Shown in pieces: positions 44,188 to 54,739 of a stretch of 64,000 bases of DNA. This stretch comes from a gamma proteobacterium HTCC2207 (GTDB lineage: Bacteria > Pseudomonadota > Gammaproteobacteria > Pseudomonadales > Porticoccaceae). Within the stretch, counting starts at the first letter, position 1; the number at the start of each line of letters is the position of its first letter. Below the pieces are notes generated by a model. It saw only the letters and a list, made by a program, of their open reading frames with translations, did no database searches and was not told the DNA's origin. The DNA is taken from the NCBI GenBank assembly GCA_905182275.1, contig CAJJAU010000008.1:1-64000 (forward strand), written 5' to 3'. Position numbers and translations under genes: made by a program.

Positions 44188-44255
44188 CGTGATTATTGCC
44201 TTTCGGAAGGCGGAGAAAATAATCTAACTTTTTAAACATCTTGGGAGATGAGTAC

Positions 44256-44921
44256 ATGAAAGCATTAAAAACAGTAATAGCAGCAGCGACGATGATGACA
44301 GCTGTAACCGGCATGGCTGCCGAAGTATCAGGAAACGTGGCGTTGGGATCTGAATATTTCTTTCGTGGTGTTGATCAGTCAGGCGGCGAAGCACTCTCAG
44401 GCGGCTTTGATGTAGCCTTTGAAAGTGGGTTTTACGTTGGAACCTGGGCGTCAAGTATCGATTTTAGTAATGGCCCTGAGTTGGATTACTACGCAGGTTA
44501 CGGTGGATCATTCAGTGAAGCAGTAAGTTATGACGTTGGCTATTTGTTCTATGGTTACCCTGGCGATACGTCTTTGGACTTTGAAGAGCTTTATGGAAGC
44601 GTGTCTTTTGGCGATGCCACCGTAGGCTTCAACTACTCAGATGATTACTTCGACTCTACTGGCGAGACCACGTATTTCTATATCGATTATGGCTTCACGC
44701 TCAGTGAAAATTTTAGCCTTGGGCTCCACTATGGATCTATGGATTCCGGTGATAGCGTGGCCTATGACGCAGTTTTCGAGGATGCAATTGATGATTACTC
44801 AATATCATTGAGTACCGAGATGGCGGGTATTGGTATTGACTTCAGCTTTATTGACTCTTCAGGTAGCGGCGCACTAGATGCGGATGCCGAATTTGCAGTC
44901 ACCTTTTCGAAGTCGCTGTAA
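44256..44921 (+). CDS. TorF-family outer-membrane beta-barrel (putative porin)
   Basis: A 221-residue protein with a signal peptide (KALKTVIAAATMMTAVTGMAA, cleavage before EV) and a repetitive beta-barrel body rich in alternating aromatic and polar residues (EYFFRGVDQSGG, FYVGTWASSIDF, ending AEFAVTFSKSL with a terminal aromatic-hydrophobic strand). It matches the short TorF/TIGR02001 type porins often found before glnK-amtB. It is transcribed from the sigma-54 promoter, so under nitrogen shortage it could let small nitrogen compounds cross the outer membrane; that role is inferred. Its strand residues are unusually acidic. Start ATG after GGGAG. Confidence 0.8.
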   Translation: MKALKTVIAAATMMTAVTGMAAEVSGNVALGSEYFFRGVDQSGGEALSGGFDVAFESGFYVGTWASSIDFSNGPELDYYAGYGGSFSEAVSYDVGYLFYGYPGDTSLDFEELYGSVSFGDATVGFNYSDDYFDSTGETTYFYIDYGFTLSENFSLGLHYGSMDSGDSVAYDAVFEDAIDDYSISLSTEMAGIGIDFSFIDSSGSGALDADAEFAVTFSKSL

Positions 44922-44944
44922 CGTTTAAATTTGGAAAATAACCT

Positions 44945-45318
<374 letters not shown>

Positions 45319-45333
45319 CCTGAGGAATAGGAC

Positions 45334-46578
45334 ATGAACGAAATATTTGAATTACAGTACGCTTTAGACACCTTCTATTTCTTGATCTGCGGAGCGCTCG
45401 TGATGTGGATGGCAGCGGGTTTCTCGATGCTCGAGGCTGGTTTGGTACGTTCCAAAAATACCACTGAAATTTTAACCAAAAATATCGCTCTCTATGCCGT
45501 TGCATGCACCATGTATATGATTTGTGGTTATTCGATTATGTACGGCGGCGGTGACTTTACGATGTTTTTAGATGGCATTGTAGGAGACGGAGCCACAGGT
45601 ATGGAAGAGCCCGCAACTTATGCGCCATCAGCCGACTTTTACTTCCAGGTGGTTTTCGTTGCCACGGCGATGTCAATCGTGTCAGGCGCTGTTGCTGAAA
45701 GAATGAAGCTTTGGGCTTTCTTGGCCTTTGCTGTCGTGCTTACAGGCTTTATCTATCCGATGGAAGGTGCGTGGACATGGGGCGGTGCTTCTGTGTTTGG
45801 AATGTACACTTTGGGCGACCTAGGTTTCTCTGACTTCGCTGGCTCAGGCATTGTTCATATGGCCGGTGCATCTGCCGCTTTAGCGGGAGTTATATTACTG
45901 GGTGCTCGTAAAGGCAAATACGGTACTGACGGATCAATCAATGCCATTCCTGGTGCCAACCTGCCGATGGCTACCTTAGGCACTTTTATTCTGTGGATGG
46001 GATGGTTTGGTTTCAACGGTGGTTCAGTTTTAGCTACCGCGTCGGTTGAAAGCGCTAATTCAGTTGCTGTTGTGTTTATGAACACCAACGCCGCGGCTAG
46101 TGGTGGTTTGATTGCTGCACTTATCATTGCTAAGGTTTTATTTGGTAAAGCTGATTTGACGATGGCACTGAACGGCGCATTGGCTGGGTTAGTCGCGATT
46201 ACTGCTGAGCCTTCTACTCCAACTGCTTTGCAGGCTACATTGTTTGGTGGAATGGGCGGTATCTTGGTTGTCTTTAGTATTCTGGCCTTAGATAAAATGA
46301 AAATTGATGATCCTGTCGGCGCTATCTCAGTTCACGGTGTGGTTGGATTGTTAGGGCTATTGTTGGTTCCATTTACAAATGATGCTGCTTCGTTTTCAGG
46401 CCAGCTGATTGGTGCCGCGACTATCTTTGTTTGGGTGTTTGGTACTAGCTATATTGTTTGGAGTATTTTGAAAGCAATTATGGGTATTCGAGTCAGTGCA
46501 GAAGAGGAATTCGAAGGCGTTGATGTGTCCGAGTGTGGAATGGAAGCTTATCCTGAATTTACCAGTTCAAAATCTTGA
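45334..46578 (+). CDS. amtB: ammonium transporter AmtB
   Basis: Ammonia channel of the inner membrane, 414 residues with 11 predicted helices. The pore histidines of the twin-His site are in GSGIVHMAGAS and in SVHGVVGLLG, as in E. coli AmtB H168 and H318. MWMAAGFSMLEAGLVRSKN near the start is characteristic. Together with glnK it scavenges ammonium under nitrogen limitation. It lacks a clear signal-peptide-like leader of the E. coli type. The operon ends in a strong terminator. Confidence 0.96.
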   Translation: MNEIFELQYALDTFYFLICGALVMWMAAGFSMLEAGLVRSKNTTEILTKNIALYAVACTMYMICGYSIMYGGGDFTMFLDGIVGDGATGMEEPATYAPSADFYFQVVFVATAMSIVSGAVAERMKLWAFLAFAVVLTGFIYPMEGAWTWGGASVFGMYTLGDLGFSDFAGSGIVHMAGASAALAGVILLGARKGKYGTDGSINAIPGANLPMATLGTFILWMGWFGFNGGSVLATASVESANSVAVVFMNTNAAASGGLIAALIIAKVLFGKADLTMALNGALAGLVAITAEPSTPTALQATLFGGMGGILVVFSILALDKMKIDDPVGAISVHGVVGLLGLLLVPFTNDAASFSGQLIGAATIFVWVFGTSYIVWSILKAIMGIRVSAEEEFEGVDVSECGMEAYPEFTSSKS

Positions 46579-46592
46579 TAGGTTATTGTTAG

Positions 46593-47075
<483 letters not shown>

Positions 47076-47172
47076 AGGTCATTAACCCACTCAGCAGCTA
47101 CAGCCTGTTGAGTTTTCATGTGGTCAAAAGCCCTTAAACTCTTTTAATATAATATATCTGAGAAACAGCTAA

Positions 47173-47925
47173 ATGGAATTTTATTCAAAACGATTAGTCG
47201 GATTTTTTTTACTAGCTTGCAGTTTTTCTAGCGCTGCACTAGCAGAAAGCGCCAATGATGTGCTGGCAACCGACATAGTCGCTAAATTGAAGTCTGCAAG
47301 ATCAGAGCTTAACTATCGTTTTGTTGGCCCATCAGTGATTCCGTCCCTCTATGAGGTCCAGGTAGAAGGCGGGCCAATGCTGTATGTGACCGAGGATGGG
47401 AGTTTTTTCTTTGATGGTAATCTATACAAGGTCAAGGTCGGGCAGTTTGTTGATATACGTAGTTTAAAACTTGATGCAGAGCGTAAAAAAGTTTTTGCCA
47501 ACATGTCCACCGATACCATGACTATTTTTAAAGCCGCTGGTGAGACCAAGGCGATTGTAAATGTGTTTACTGATATCGATTGTGGGTTTTGTCGTAAACT
47601 CCACAAAGAAGTTCCCAAGCTGAATCAACTGGGTATTGAGGTGAGATATTTAGCCTATCCAAGGGCTGGAATTCCTTCAGAGGCCTACGACAAAATTGCC
47701 ACAGCGTGGTGTTCAGCCAACTCTCAAGAGAGTCTGACGCGTTTCAAAAACGGTAATGATGATCCCATCGCAGTCTGCGAAGACAATCCCGTGGCCGAGC
47801 ATTTTGAGCTGGGCGCGAGGTTGGGCGTTACAGGCACACCCGCCATTATATTAATGGATGGCAGTCTACTGCCGGGCTATAAAAAGGCCGATGAGTTGGC
47901 GAAAATTTTAGGTTTGGATTCTTAG
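47173..47925 (+). CDS. dsbC: DsbC-like periplasmic disulfide isomerase
   Basis: A 250-residue periplasmic protein: signal peptide (RLVGFFLLACSFSSAALA), N-terminal dimerisation domain (about 25-85), linker helix, and a thioredoxin domain with DIDCGFCRKLHKE (CxxC = CGFC; E. coli DsbC has CGYC). The cis-Pro region is GVTGTPAI. It shuffles wrong disulfides in exported proteins. It precedes hom, as in several gammaproteobacteria (recJ, dsbC and hom are neighbours; recJ lies 4 kb away here). Confidence 0.93.
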   Translation: MEFYSKRLVGFFLLACSFSSAALAESANDVLATDIVAKLKSARSELNYRFVGPSVIPSLYEVQVEGGPMLYVTEDGSFFFDGNLYKVKVGQFVDIRSLKLDAERKKVFANMSTDTMTIFKAAGETKAIVNVFTDIDCGFCRKLHKEVPKLNQLGIEVRYLAYPRAGIPSEAYDKIATAWCSANSQESLTRFKNGNDDPIAVCEDNPVAEHFELGARLGVTGTPAIILMDGSLLPGYKKADELAKILGLDS

Positions 47926-48035
47926 TCTGATTGAACGAATAAGTCTGAATAAATTGTCAAATAGTATAAAATCATAGTGTTTCACGTGGTTATCTCCAGC
48001 GTGACAAAATCTTACAAATAGTCTGAGGAAATGTA

Positions 48036-49346
48036 GTGAGAGAAGTCAAGGTAGGCCTCTGTGGTTTAGGCACGGTAGGTTCCGGTGTTTTTAATGTAGT
48101 GTCGCGCAATTTAGCGGCTATTAATGCCAGATCTAATTGTCAAATCAGCATCGCTCAGGTGGGTTGTCGCCGCGACAATGCAGCCTGTGATCTAAGCGCC
48201 GCTCACATTACCCGTGACATTTTTGAGGTAGCCAAAAACCCTGATATTGATATCGTCGTTGAACTGATTGGCGGCACGACTGTTGCCTATGACCTGGTCA
48301 TGTTAGCGCTTGAGAATGGTAAGCATGTGGTTACCGCCAACAAAGCATTAATCGCCGAGCATGGTGGGACTATCTTTGCGCAAGCAGAAGCTCGAGGGCT
48401 AATGGTATGCTATGAAGCAGCTGTTGCCGGCGGTATCCCGATTATTAAAGCACTCCGTGAAGGCCTGTCCGCAAATCGAATCAATTGGTTGGCGGGCATC
48501 ATTAACGGTACTACTAATTTTATTTTGTCAGAGATGGACACCAAGGGTAGAGAGTTTGCTGATGTGTTGAGCGAGGCTCAGGCTAAGGGATACGCAGAGG
48601 CAGATCCAACCTTTGATGTAGAGGGCATAGATGCGTCGCATAAGCTGGCTATCTTAGCCTCCATCGCGTTTGCCATGCCACTATCTCTAGATGGGCTGTT
48701 TACAGATGGTATCACTCAGCTAGAGCCCCAGGATGTGGCCTATGCCAGAGAACTCGGCTACGTCATTAAGCATCTCGGTATTGCGCGCCAAAGCGACGCC
48801 GGTGTTGAGTTGCGAGTACATCCTACCCTGGTCCCTGAGCGTTCTCTCATCGCAGGGGTAAATGATGTCGCTAATGCCATTATGGTCAATGCCGATGCCG
48901 TGGGTACTACCTTATTTTATGGCCCCGGTGCGGGTGCTGAGCCAACGGCTTCAGCAGTCATCGCCGACATCGTTGACGTTGCGCGAGTAATGGACTCCTA
49001 CCCCGACTCTTGGGTGCCCGGCCTTGGGTGTAACTCATCAGCAATACAGCCGCGCACCATCATGGATATTGAAGATGTTGAAACTGGGTTTTATATTCGC
49101 TTCTCAGCGTTAGATAAACCCGGTGTATTATCAGATGTGACTAAAATAATGGGCGATGCCGGTATTAGCATTGAAGCTATTATTCAGCGTGAACAGCCTG
49201 CGGGTGAGCGTTACGTTAACGTTATTATTTTGACCAATGTGACTAAAGAGAAGTTTCTGAATGAAGCTGTAACCCATATTGAGCAGCTTGAAACAGTGCG
49301 TGGAGAAGTTAGCTTTATCCGCGTTGAATATTTAGATCAAGTTTGA
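48036..49346 (+). CDS. hom: homoserine dehydrogenase
   Basis: Reduces aspartate semialdehyde to homoserine for threonine and methionine synthesis. NAD(P)-binding GLCGLGTVGSGVF at residue 6, GIINGTTNFILSEM and the catalytic lysine region EADPTFDVEGIDASHKL at about 200, then a C-terminal ACT domain from about 350 that normally gives feedback control by threonine. This is a single-function enzyme (436 residues), not fused to aspartokinase. GTG start with a GAGG site eight bases upstream. It precedes thrC by 51 bases. Confidence 0.96.
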   Translation: MREVKVGLCGLGTVGSGVFNVVSRNLAAINARSNCQISIAQVGCRRDNAACDLSAAHITRDIFEVAKNPDIDIVVELIGGTTVAYDLVMLALENGKHVVTANKALIAEHGGTIFAQAEARGLMVCYEAAVAGGIPIIKALREGLSANRINWLAGIINGTTNFILSEMDTKGREFADVLSEAQAKGYAEADPTFDVEGIDASHKLAILASIAFAMPLSLDGLFTDGITQLEPQDVAYARELGYVIKHLGIARQSDAGVELRVHPTLVPERSLIAGVNDVANAIMVNADAVGTTLFYGPGAGAEPTASAVIADIVDVARVMDSYPDSWVPGLGCNSSAIQPRTIMDIEDVETGFYIRFSALDKPGVLSDVTKIMGDAGISIEAIIQREQPAGERYVNVIILTNVTKEKFLNEAVTHIEQLETVRGEVSFIRVEYLDQV

Positions 49347-49397
49347 TTGGGCGCTAAACTGCATATTGATCGTTGGTTGTTATTAGGAAAATTTTAA

Positions 49398-50795
49398 ATG
49401 AAATACATCAGTACCCGTGGTGGTGGACAGCCAAAAAGTTTTGAAGAAGTAATACTCACCGGGTTGGCGCCTGATGGTGGGCTTTACGTTCCAGAGCAAC
49501 TGCCTAAATTTAGTGCACAAGAGATTGCCTCTTGGTCTGCACTGTCTTATCAAGAATTAGCCTTAAAGATCATATCTCCCTTCGTTGATGGAGCTATTCC
49601 AGAGCAGGATTTAGAGCAACTCATTACCAAATCTTATGCCACCTTTCGTCACGATGATATTGCGCCTTTGGTGAAAACCGGTACTAACGAATGGATCTTG
49701 GAATTGTTCCACGGCCCGACCCTAGCCTTCAAAGACTTTGCCCTGCAGTTTTTGGGTAATCTTCTTGATTACACCTTAGAAAAACGTCAGCAAAAAGTCG
49801 TTATTATGGGTGCAACCTCAGGTGATACAGGCTCTGCAGCTATTGAAGGCTGTCGGCGGTGTGACAATATTGATATCTTTATACTGCACCCACACGAGCG
49901 GGTATCTGAGGTACAACGGCGTCAAATGACCACCGTTCGCGCTGATAATATTCACAATATTGCCATGCATGGCAATTTTGATGATTGCCAAAATATGGTC
50001 AAAGCCAGCTTTTCGGATCAATCATTTTTGCCCGATGGACGCCAGCTGGTCGCGGTAAATTCGATCAATTGGGCGCGAATTATGGCTCAAATAGTCTATT
50101 ATTTTTGGGCGTCACTTAAACTTGGTGGTCCGGATCAGGCGGTTTCGTTTTCAGTACCCACGGGCAATTTTGGTGATATTTTTGCCGGCTATTTGGCGCA
50201 TAAAATGGGTCTGCCCATTAAGCAGTTAGTTATTGCTACTAATCAAAATGATATTTTACATCGTTGCATCAGCGACAATGACCACACCACGCGGCCGCTG
50301 GAACAAAGCTTAGCTCCCAGTATGGACATTATGATTTCGAGTAATTTTGAGCGCCTGTTGTTTGATCTTTATGATCGCGACGGTGCCGCCATTACGCAAC
50401 TGATGCGCGATGCAAAAGTCGGCTCGATGCAATTGAGCGAGTCTGCCCTGACTAACGCACGACAGTTATTCACCAGCTTTCGCTGCGATGACAAGGGCAT
50501 GGTAGATCTCATTCGAGAGACCCATCAAGACATTGATTATCTGCTCGACCCACACACCGCTATTGGCCTAGCTGCAGCCCGAGCATGTCGCACAGATTGT
50601 GATACCCCTATGGTAACGCTGGCCACTGCTCATCCGGCTAAGTTTCCGGATGCAGTAAAGGCGGCGGGCTACCCTAAAGATCCTGAGTTGCCTGAACATT
50701 TGGCCGATCTTTTTGAGCGTGAAGAGAGTTTTACCATTTTAGATAATGACCCATTGGCAGTACAAGCTTTCATCGCTAATAACATTTCAGTTTAA
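49398..50795 (+). CDS. thrC: threonine synthase
   Basis: PLP enzyme forming threonine from O-phosphohomoserine, 465 residues. The PLP lysine lies in LAFKDFALQF near residue 113, and the cofactor phosphate loop in PTGNFGDIFAG near 256. MKYISTRGGG is the canonical N-terminus, and the long form is that of bacteria and yeast. Pairs with hom. Confidence 0.96.
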   Translation: MKYISTRGGGQPKSFEEVILTGLAPDGGLYVPEQLPKFSAQEIASWSALSYQELALKIISPFVDGAIPEQDLEQLITKSYATFRHDDIAPLVKTGTNEWILELFHGPTLAFKDFALQFLGNLLDYTLEKRQQKVVIMGATSGDTGSAAIEGCRRCDNIDIFILHPHERVSEVQRRQMTTVRADNIHNIAMHGNFDDCQNMVKASFSDQSFLPDGRQLVAVNSINWARIMAQIVYYFWASLKLGGPDQAVSFSVPTGNFGDIFAGYLAHKMGLPIKQLVIATNQNDILHRCISDNDHTTRPLEQSLAPSMDIMISSNFERLLFDLYDRDGAAITQLMRDAKVGSMQLSESALTNARQLFTSFRCDDKGMVDLIRETHQDIDYLLDPHTAIGLAAARACRTDCDTPMVTLATAHPAKFPDAVKAAGYPKDPELPEHLADLFEREESFTILDNDPLAVQAFIANNISV

Positions 50796-50850
50796 AGTCT
50801 GTAATGGCTGGCGAGACGTAAGCTCTCAAAACGTAGAGTGAGATCAGAGA

Positions 50851-51036
50851 ATGTTGGAACAAAAAAAGTTATCCAAAGAAGACCAAGAACACGTCGACAA
50901 CTACTTACAGAGTGGCTTTAATACAAGCGAGCGACAACCTTTTCGCCCTTGGCGTCTACTGGGTGTGCTCTGGGTTGTGGTATCCGCGCTTGGCATTATC
51001 AGCTGGTATATTGGCAAGCAACAAGGGTACCTCTAG
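50851..51036 (+). CDS. small membrane protein, DUF3094 family
   Basis: A 61-residue protein with a polar, charged N-terminal half (KEDQEHVDNYLQSG) and one membrane segment near the end (LLGVLWVVVSALGIISWYIG). The QPFRPWRLL join is typical of DUF3094, a family of small gammaproteobacterial membrane proteins of unknown function. It lies 55 bases after thrC. Confidence 0.8.
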   Translation: MLEQKKLSKEDQEHVDNYLQSGFNTSERQPFRPWRLLGVLWVVVSALGIISWYIGKQQGYL

Positions 51037-51072
51037 ACTTATCTAATATCCACCGCCGTTCGGAGGCCTGCA

Positions 51073-52026
51073 ATGTTACATGCTCTACCGATGCCGTCGC
51101 CAACCATGATTAAAACCAATGGCATTGAGCTTGAGGTATTCCAGGCTGGGCAGGGTGGCATTCCCATTGTTCTCTGTCACGGCTGGCCCGAATTGGCCTA
51201 CAGTTGGCGCTATCAAATTCCCGCGCTGGTTGCAGCCGGTTACCACTGTATTGTTCCCAATCAGAGAGGCTATGGTGGCTCCAGTAAACCGCTTGATGTA
51301 GATGCCTATGATATACATCATCTCACCGATGACCAAAATGGCCTTCTTAATGCCCTCGGTATTGATCGTGCCATCTATGTGGGGCATGACTGGGGCGCCA
51401 TTATGCTGTGGCAGCATGCATTGCTAAATCCCGAGCGTATGATTGGGCTGGCAAACATGTCGGTTCCTTTCAAGGCTCGAGAGCCGGCTGAACCGGTGGC
51501 ATTTTGGGAAAAGATGCTGGGTGAAGATTTTTATTTGGTACACTTTAACCGTCACCCTGAGGTCGCCGCGCGTTCTTTTGATACCAACCCCAAGCGAGTC
51601 TTAACCAACCTCTATCGAACTAAACACTGGTTAGAAAAGGGTACCTTTCAGCCGGATGGCTATAATATTGTACGCTCAGCAGAGGTAGATAATAGTCGTG
51701 GTGAACTCATGCTCAGTGAAGAAGAGCTGATGGTCTTCGTCGAGGCGTTTGCTCAAGGTGGTTTTGTGGCGCCCTGTAATTGGTATAGAAATTTCACCCG
51801 TAACTGGGAGACCATGGCACATGTCAAACAGACCATAGAACTTCCCTCACTGATGATTTATGGTGAATATGACATGGTGCCCAAAGTAGATATGACCGAT
51901 ACGGTATTAGATTTAGAGGTTAAGACCTTGGCCTGTGGCCACTGGATTCAGCAAGAAGAACCTGAAAAAACCAATCAAATTCTCCTAGAATGGCTTGAGC
52001 GTAAAATTAAGCCGTTGTTGACATAG
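51073..52026 (+). CDS. epoxide hydrolase-like alpha/beta hydrolase
   Basis: A 317-residue alpha/beta hydrolase with the epoxide-hydrolase set: HGWPE (oxyanion), GHDWGA with the nucleophile Asp, a cap domain, and a late His in CGHWIQQEEP. NQRGYGGSSKP precedes the nucleophile as usual. Such enzymes open epoxides from lipids or xenobiotics; haloalkane dehalogenases are close relatives. No signal peptide. A GGAGG site precedes ATG. Confidence 0.85.
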   Translation: MLHALPMPSPTMIKTNGIELEVFQAGQGGIPIVLCHGWPELAYSWRYQIPALVAAGYHCIVPNQRGYGGSSKPLDVDAYDIHHLTDDQNGLLNALGIDRAIYVGHDWGAIMLWQHALLNPERMIGLANMSVPFKAREPAEPVAFWEKMLGEDFYLVHFNRHPEVAARSFDTNPKRVLTNLYRTKHWLEKGTFQPDGYNIVRSAEVDNSRGELMLSEEELMVFVEAFAQGGFVAPCNWYRNFTRNWETMAHVKQTIELPSLMIYGEYDMVPKVDMTDTVLDLEVKTLACGHWIQQEEPEKTNQILLEWLERKIKPLLT

Positions 52027-52029
52027 ATC

Positions 52030-53766
52030 ATGCAAATACAATCTAGATCGTTCAATTTAGACGACGCTGACTTTTCGCCTCAGCTAGACCCTCTGCTACA
52101 GAGAATCTACCAATCTAGAGGCGTAAATAGCCAGTCAGGACTAGATAGGCAGCTGTCGTGCTTACCTTCACCAAGTCTGCTAAAGGGTATGCCTGAAGCG
52201 GTAGAACGATTAATAACTGCACTCAAAGAAGATCAGCAGATAGTCATTGTGGGTGATTTTGACGCCGATGGCGCTACCAGCTCTGCACTGATGATGTTGG
52301 CATTGAGGGCCATGGGATTTCATAAGCTCGAGTTTTTGGTGCCCAACCGTTTTGATTATGGCTATGGCCTAACGCCAGAAATTGTTGACCTTGCTACCCA
52401 ATATCAACCGCAACTGGTTGTTACCGTGGACAATGGTATCTCCAGTATAGAGGGCGTGACTCATGCCGCTAGTTTGGGTATTGATGTCATTGTCACCGAC
52501 CACCATTTGCCCGGACAAACACTGCCCGATGCCTGGGCAATCATTAACCCCAACCAGCCCAACTGTGCCTTTCCCGCTAAAAACTTAGCCGGGGTTGGGG
52601 TCGCCTTTTACCTGCTCAGTGGTTTACGCAAAGCGCTGCGCAGTATTGACTGGTTTGGCGACAATAGTATTGAAGAACCCAACATGGCCGCCTGGTTGGA
52701 CTTGGTGGCGTTGGGCACTGTTGCCGATGTGGTTCCCCTAGACCAGGTCAATCGTGCGCTGGTCCATCAGGGTTTGTTGCGCATTCGCGCGGGTCGTTGT
52801 CGTCCCGGTATCCAGGCACTACTGCGTATTGCAGGTAAAAACCCTCAGCGTTTGGTAGCCACAGATTTAGGCTTTGCTATAGGACCTCGACTCAATGCGG
52901 CAGGGCGTTTGGATGACATTTCATTGGGCATCCAATGTCTATTGACCGACGACCTCAGAGAGGCCATGCAGACGGCTGAATCACTGGATCAACTGAATAA
53001 AGACCGTCGCTCCATCGAACAGGGAATGCAGCAAGAGGCAATGATGGAGCTGGATAAGTTGACACTAGATTCAGAGCATTTGCCTTCAGCACTATGCTTA
53101 TTCCGTCCTGATTGGCATCAAGGTGTTGTTGGCTTGGTGGCTTCACGGTTAAAAGAAAAGCATCATCGGCCAGTGGTTGCCTTCGCGCGGGCGGATGACG
53201 GTAGTTTAAAAGGTTCATCCAGATCGATACCCGGGTTGCATATCAGAGATGCCATGGATGCGGTGGCGACTCAGAATCCAGGGCTGATTAGTAAGTTTGG
53301 TGGGCATGCCATGGCCGCTGGTTTAACCCTAGAGGAAAAAAACTTAGCGTTGTTCGTTGAGGCGTTTCAGGCACATGTGGAAAAAGTTCTCAACCCAGAG
53401 GATTTGAACGCCAAAATCATCACTGACGGCAATCTTCTTTCGGATCAGATTAGCATGTACACCGCAGAAAATTTGCGCGAGGCAGGGCCATGGGGGCAGC
53501 AATTTCCAGAGCCATGCTTTGAAGGTATCTTTCTGATTAACCAGCAGCGTGTAGTGGGCGAGAATCATCTTAAGCTTGTCTTAAGTCATCCATCAGCGCC
53601 GGAAGTATCTATCGATGCGATTTATTTTAATATGGATATTGAGTGTTGGCCAAACAACCAGGTTCAGCAGGCTCGATGCGTTTATCGGCTTGATATTAAT
53701 GAGTTTCGAGGACAGCAAAAACTGCAACTGCTGGTCCAACATATGATGCCAGTCTCAGGCGACTAA
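52030..53766 (+). CDS. recJ: single-stranded-DNA exonuclease RecJ
   Basis: 5'-3' DHH-family exonuclease for recombination and mismatch repair, 578 residues. Motifs: DFDADGATSSAL (motif I), VTVDNGIS (II), VTDHHLPG (III, the DHH), VALGTVADVVPL (IV), then DHHA1 domain with KFGGHAMAAGLTL. The C-terminal OB domain follows. Starts four bases after the epoxide hydrolase stop. Confidence 0.95.
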   Translation: MQIQSRSFNLDDADFSPQLDPLLQRIYQSRGVNSQSGLDRQLSCLPSPSLLKGMPEAVERLITALKEDQQIVIVGDFDADGATSSALMMLALRAMGFHKLEFLVPNRFDYGYGLTPEIVDLATQYQPQLVVTVDNGISSIEGVTHAASLGIDVIVTDHHLPGQTLPDAWAIINPNQPNCAFPAKNLAGVGVAFYLLSGLRKALRSIDWFGDNSIEEPNMAAWLDLVALGTVADVVPLDQVNRALVHQGLLRIRAGRCRPGIQALLRIAGKNPQRLVATDLGFAIGPRLNAAGRLDDISLGIQCLLTDDLREAMQTAESLDQLNKDRRSIEQGMQQEAMMELDKLTLDSEHLPSALCLFRPDWHQGVVGLVASRLKEKHHRPVVAFARADDGSLKGSSRSIPGLHIRDAMDAVATQNPGLISKFGGHAMAAGLTLEEKNLALFVEAFQAHVEKVLNPEDLNAKIITDGNLLSDQISMYTAENLREAGPWGQQFPEPCFEGIFLINQQRVVGENHLKLVLSHPSAPEVSIDAIYFNMDIECWPNNQVQQARCVYRLDINEFRGQQKLQLLVQHMMPVSGD

Positions 53767-53778
53767 GAAGAAATTACT

Positions 53779-54678
53779 ATGAGTCTTAAAGCCGACCTCC
53801 GCGCAGATCTGCTGCTGCTCGTGACTGCCTTTATATGGGGTTTTGCATTTGTTTTTCAAAGCACGGCTATGGATCATGTGGGCCCCATCACCTTCGTTTT
53901 TGGACGTTTTGTTATCGCCGCTGTGGCAATATTACCGATCTGGTATCTGATGGAAAAACCTAAAAAGGTCTTTGTGTACCAAGCGGTAGATAAAAAAGCC
54001 TTGCAGCTAGGCGTTATTATGGCCGTAGGCATGCTTCTGCAACAAGCAGGCTTACTTTACACCACTGTCGCGCGTGCAGGGTTCTTGACCGGGGTCTATA
54101 TTATCTTCGTGCCCATTATTGGCCTCTTGATGGGCAGTAAAACAGAATGGCAAACCTGGCTGGGAGTGATGTTTGCGCTGTTTGGGTTATATTTTCTGGC
54201 GCAAATCGAAGCGGCAAATTTTCTGTTAGGTGATGGGCTCATATTAATCAGCTCAGTGGTTTGGGCTCTGCACGTTATCTACACCGGTAAAGTGGCCAAT
54301 CAAATCTCTGTTTTTCGGCTGATGTTTTTACAATTTGCCATTGCCGCTGTGATAAGCGGTGTGGCAATGGTCATCTTTGAAGTCTGGGATTGGCAGGCTG
54401 TCAAGGCGGCTGTGGTGTCACTGTTGTTTGTTGGCGTCCTATCTTCCGGTGTTGGTTTTTCTCTGCAAGTCATTGGTATGCGTACCGCACCCGCCTCGCA
54501 CACAGCCCTCATTTTAAGCTTTGAAGCGGTATTTGCGGCTATTGGCGGCTGGTGGTTGCTCAATGAGTATCTCACCACCACGGAACTGATTGGTTGTGGG
54601 TTAATCTTAGTGGGCGGCTTGGTTTCGCAATTAAAAACATTCCTCAAATCATCTGGGGACGCCATCGAACATCCCTAG
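53779..54678 (+). CDS. EamA/DMT family transporter
   Basis: A 299-residue transporter with ten predicted helices in two EamA repeats: the first opens LLLLVTAFIWGFAFVFQ and the second GLLLISSVVWALHVIY-like (LILISSVVWALHVIY). Probably exports a metabolite; substrate unknown. It follows recJ by 12 bases. A 10-bp inverted repeat starts within its stop region and ends before tesA. Confidence 0.88.
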   Translation: MSLKADLRADLLLLVTAFIWGFAFVFQSTAMDHVGPITFVFGRFVIAAVAILPIWYLMEKPKKVFVYQAVDKKALQLGVIMAVGMLLQQAGLLYTTVARAGFLTGVYIIFVPIIGLLMGSKTEWQTWLGVMFALFGLYFLAQIEAANFLLGDGLILISSVVWALHVIYTGKVANQISVFRLMFLQFAIAAVISGVAMVIFEVWDWQAVKAAVVSLLFVGVLSSGVGFSLQVIGMRTAPASHTALILSFEAVFAAIGGWWLLNEYLTTTELIGCGLILVGGLVSQLKTFLKSSGDAIEHP

Positions 54679-54733
54679 CTTTGTCTAAAGTCCAGATCAA
54701 ACCAGATTTAGTTACACTGCCCAACAAAGCTAG
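54675..54733. repeat. 10-bp inverted repeat between convergent genes
   Basis: CTAGCTTTGT (54675-54684) and ACAAAGCTAG (54724-54733) are perfect arms with a 39-base loop containing a smaller CTAAA/TTTAG pair. It spans the gap between the EamA gene and tesA and may help end both transcripts, though neither side has a T run. Confidence 0.6.
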
Positions 54734-54739
54734 CCGCTT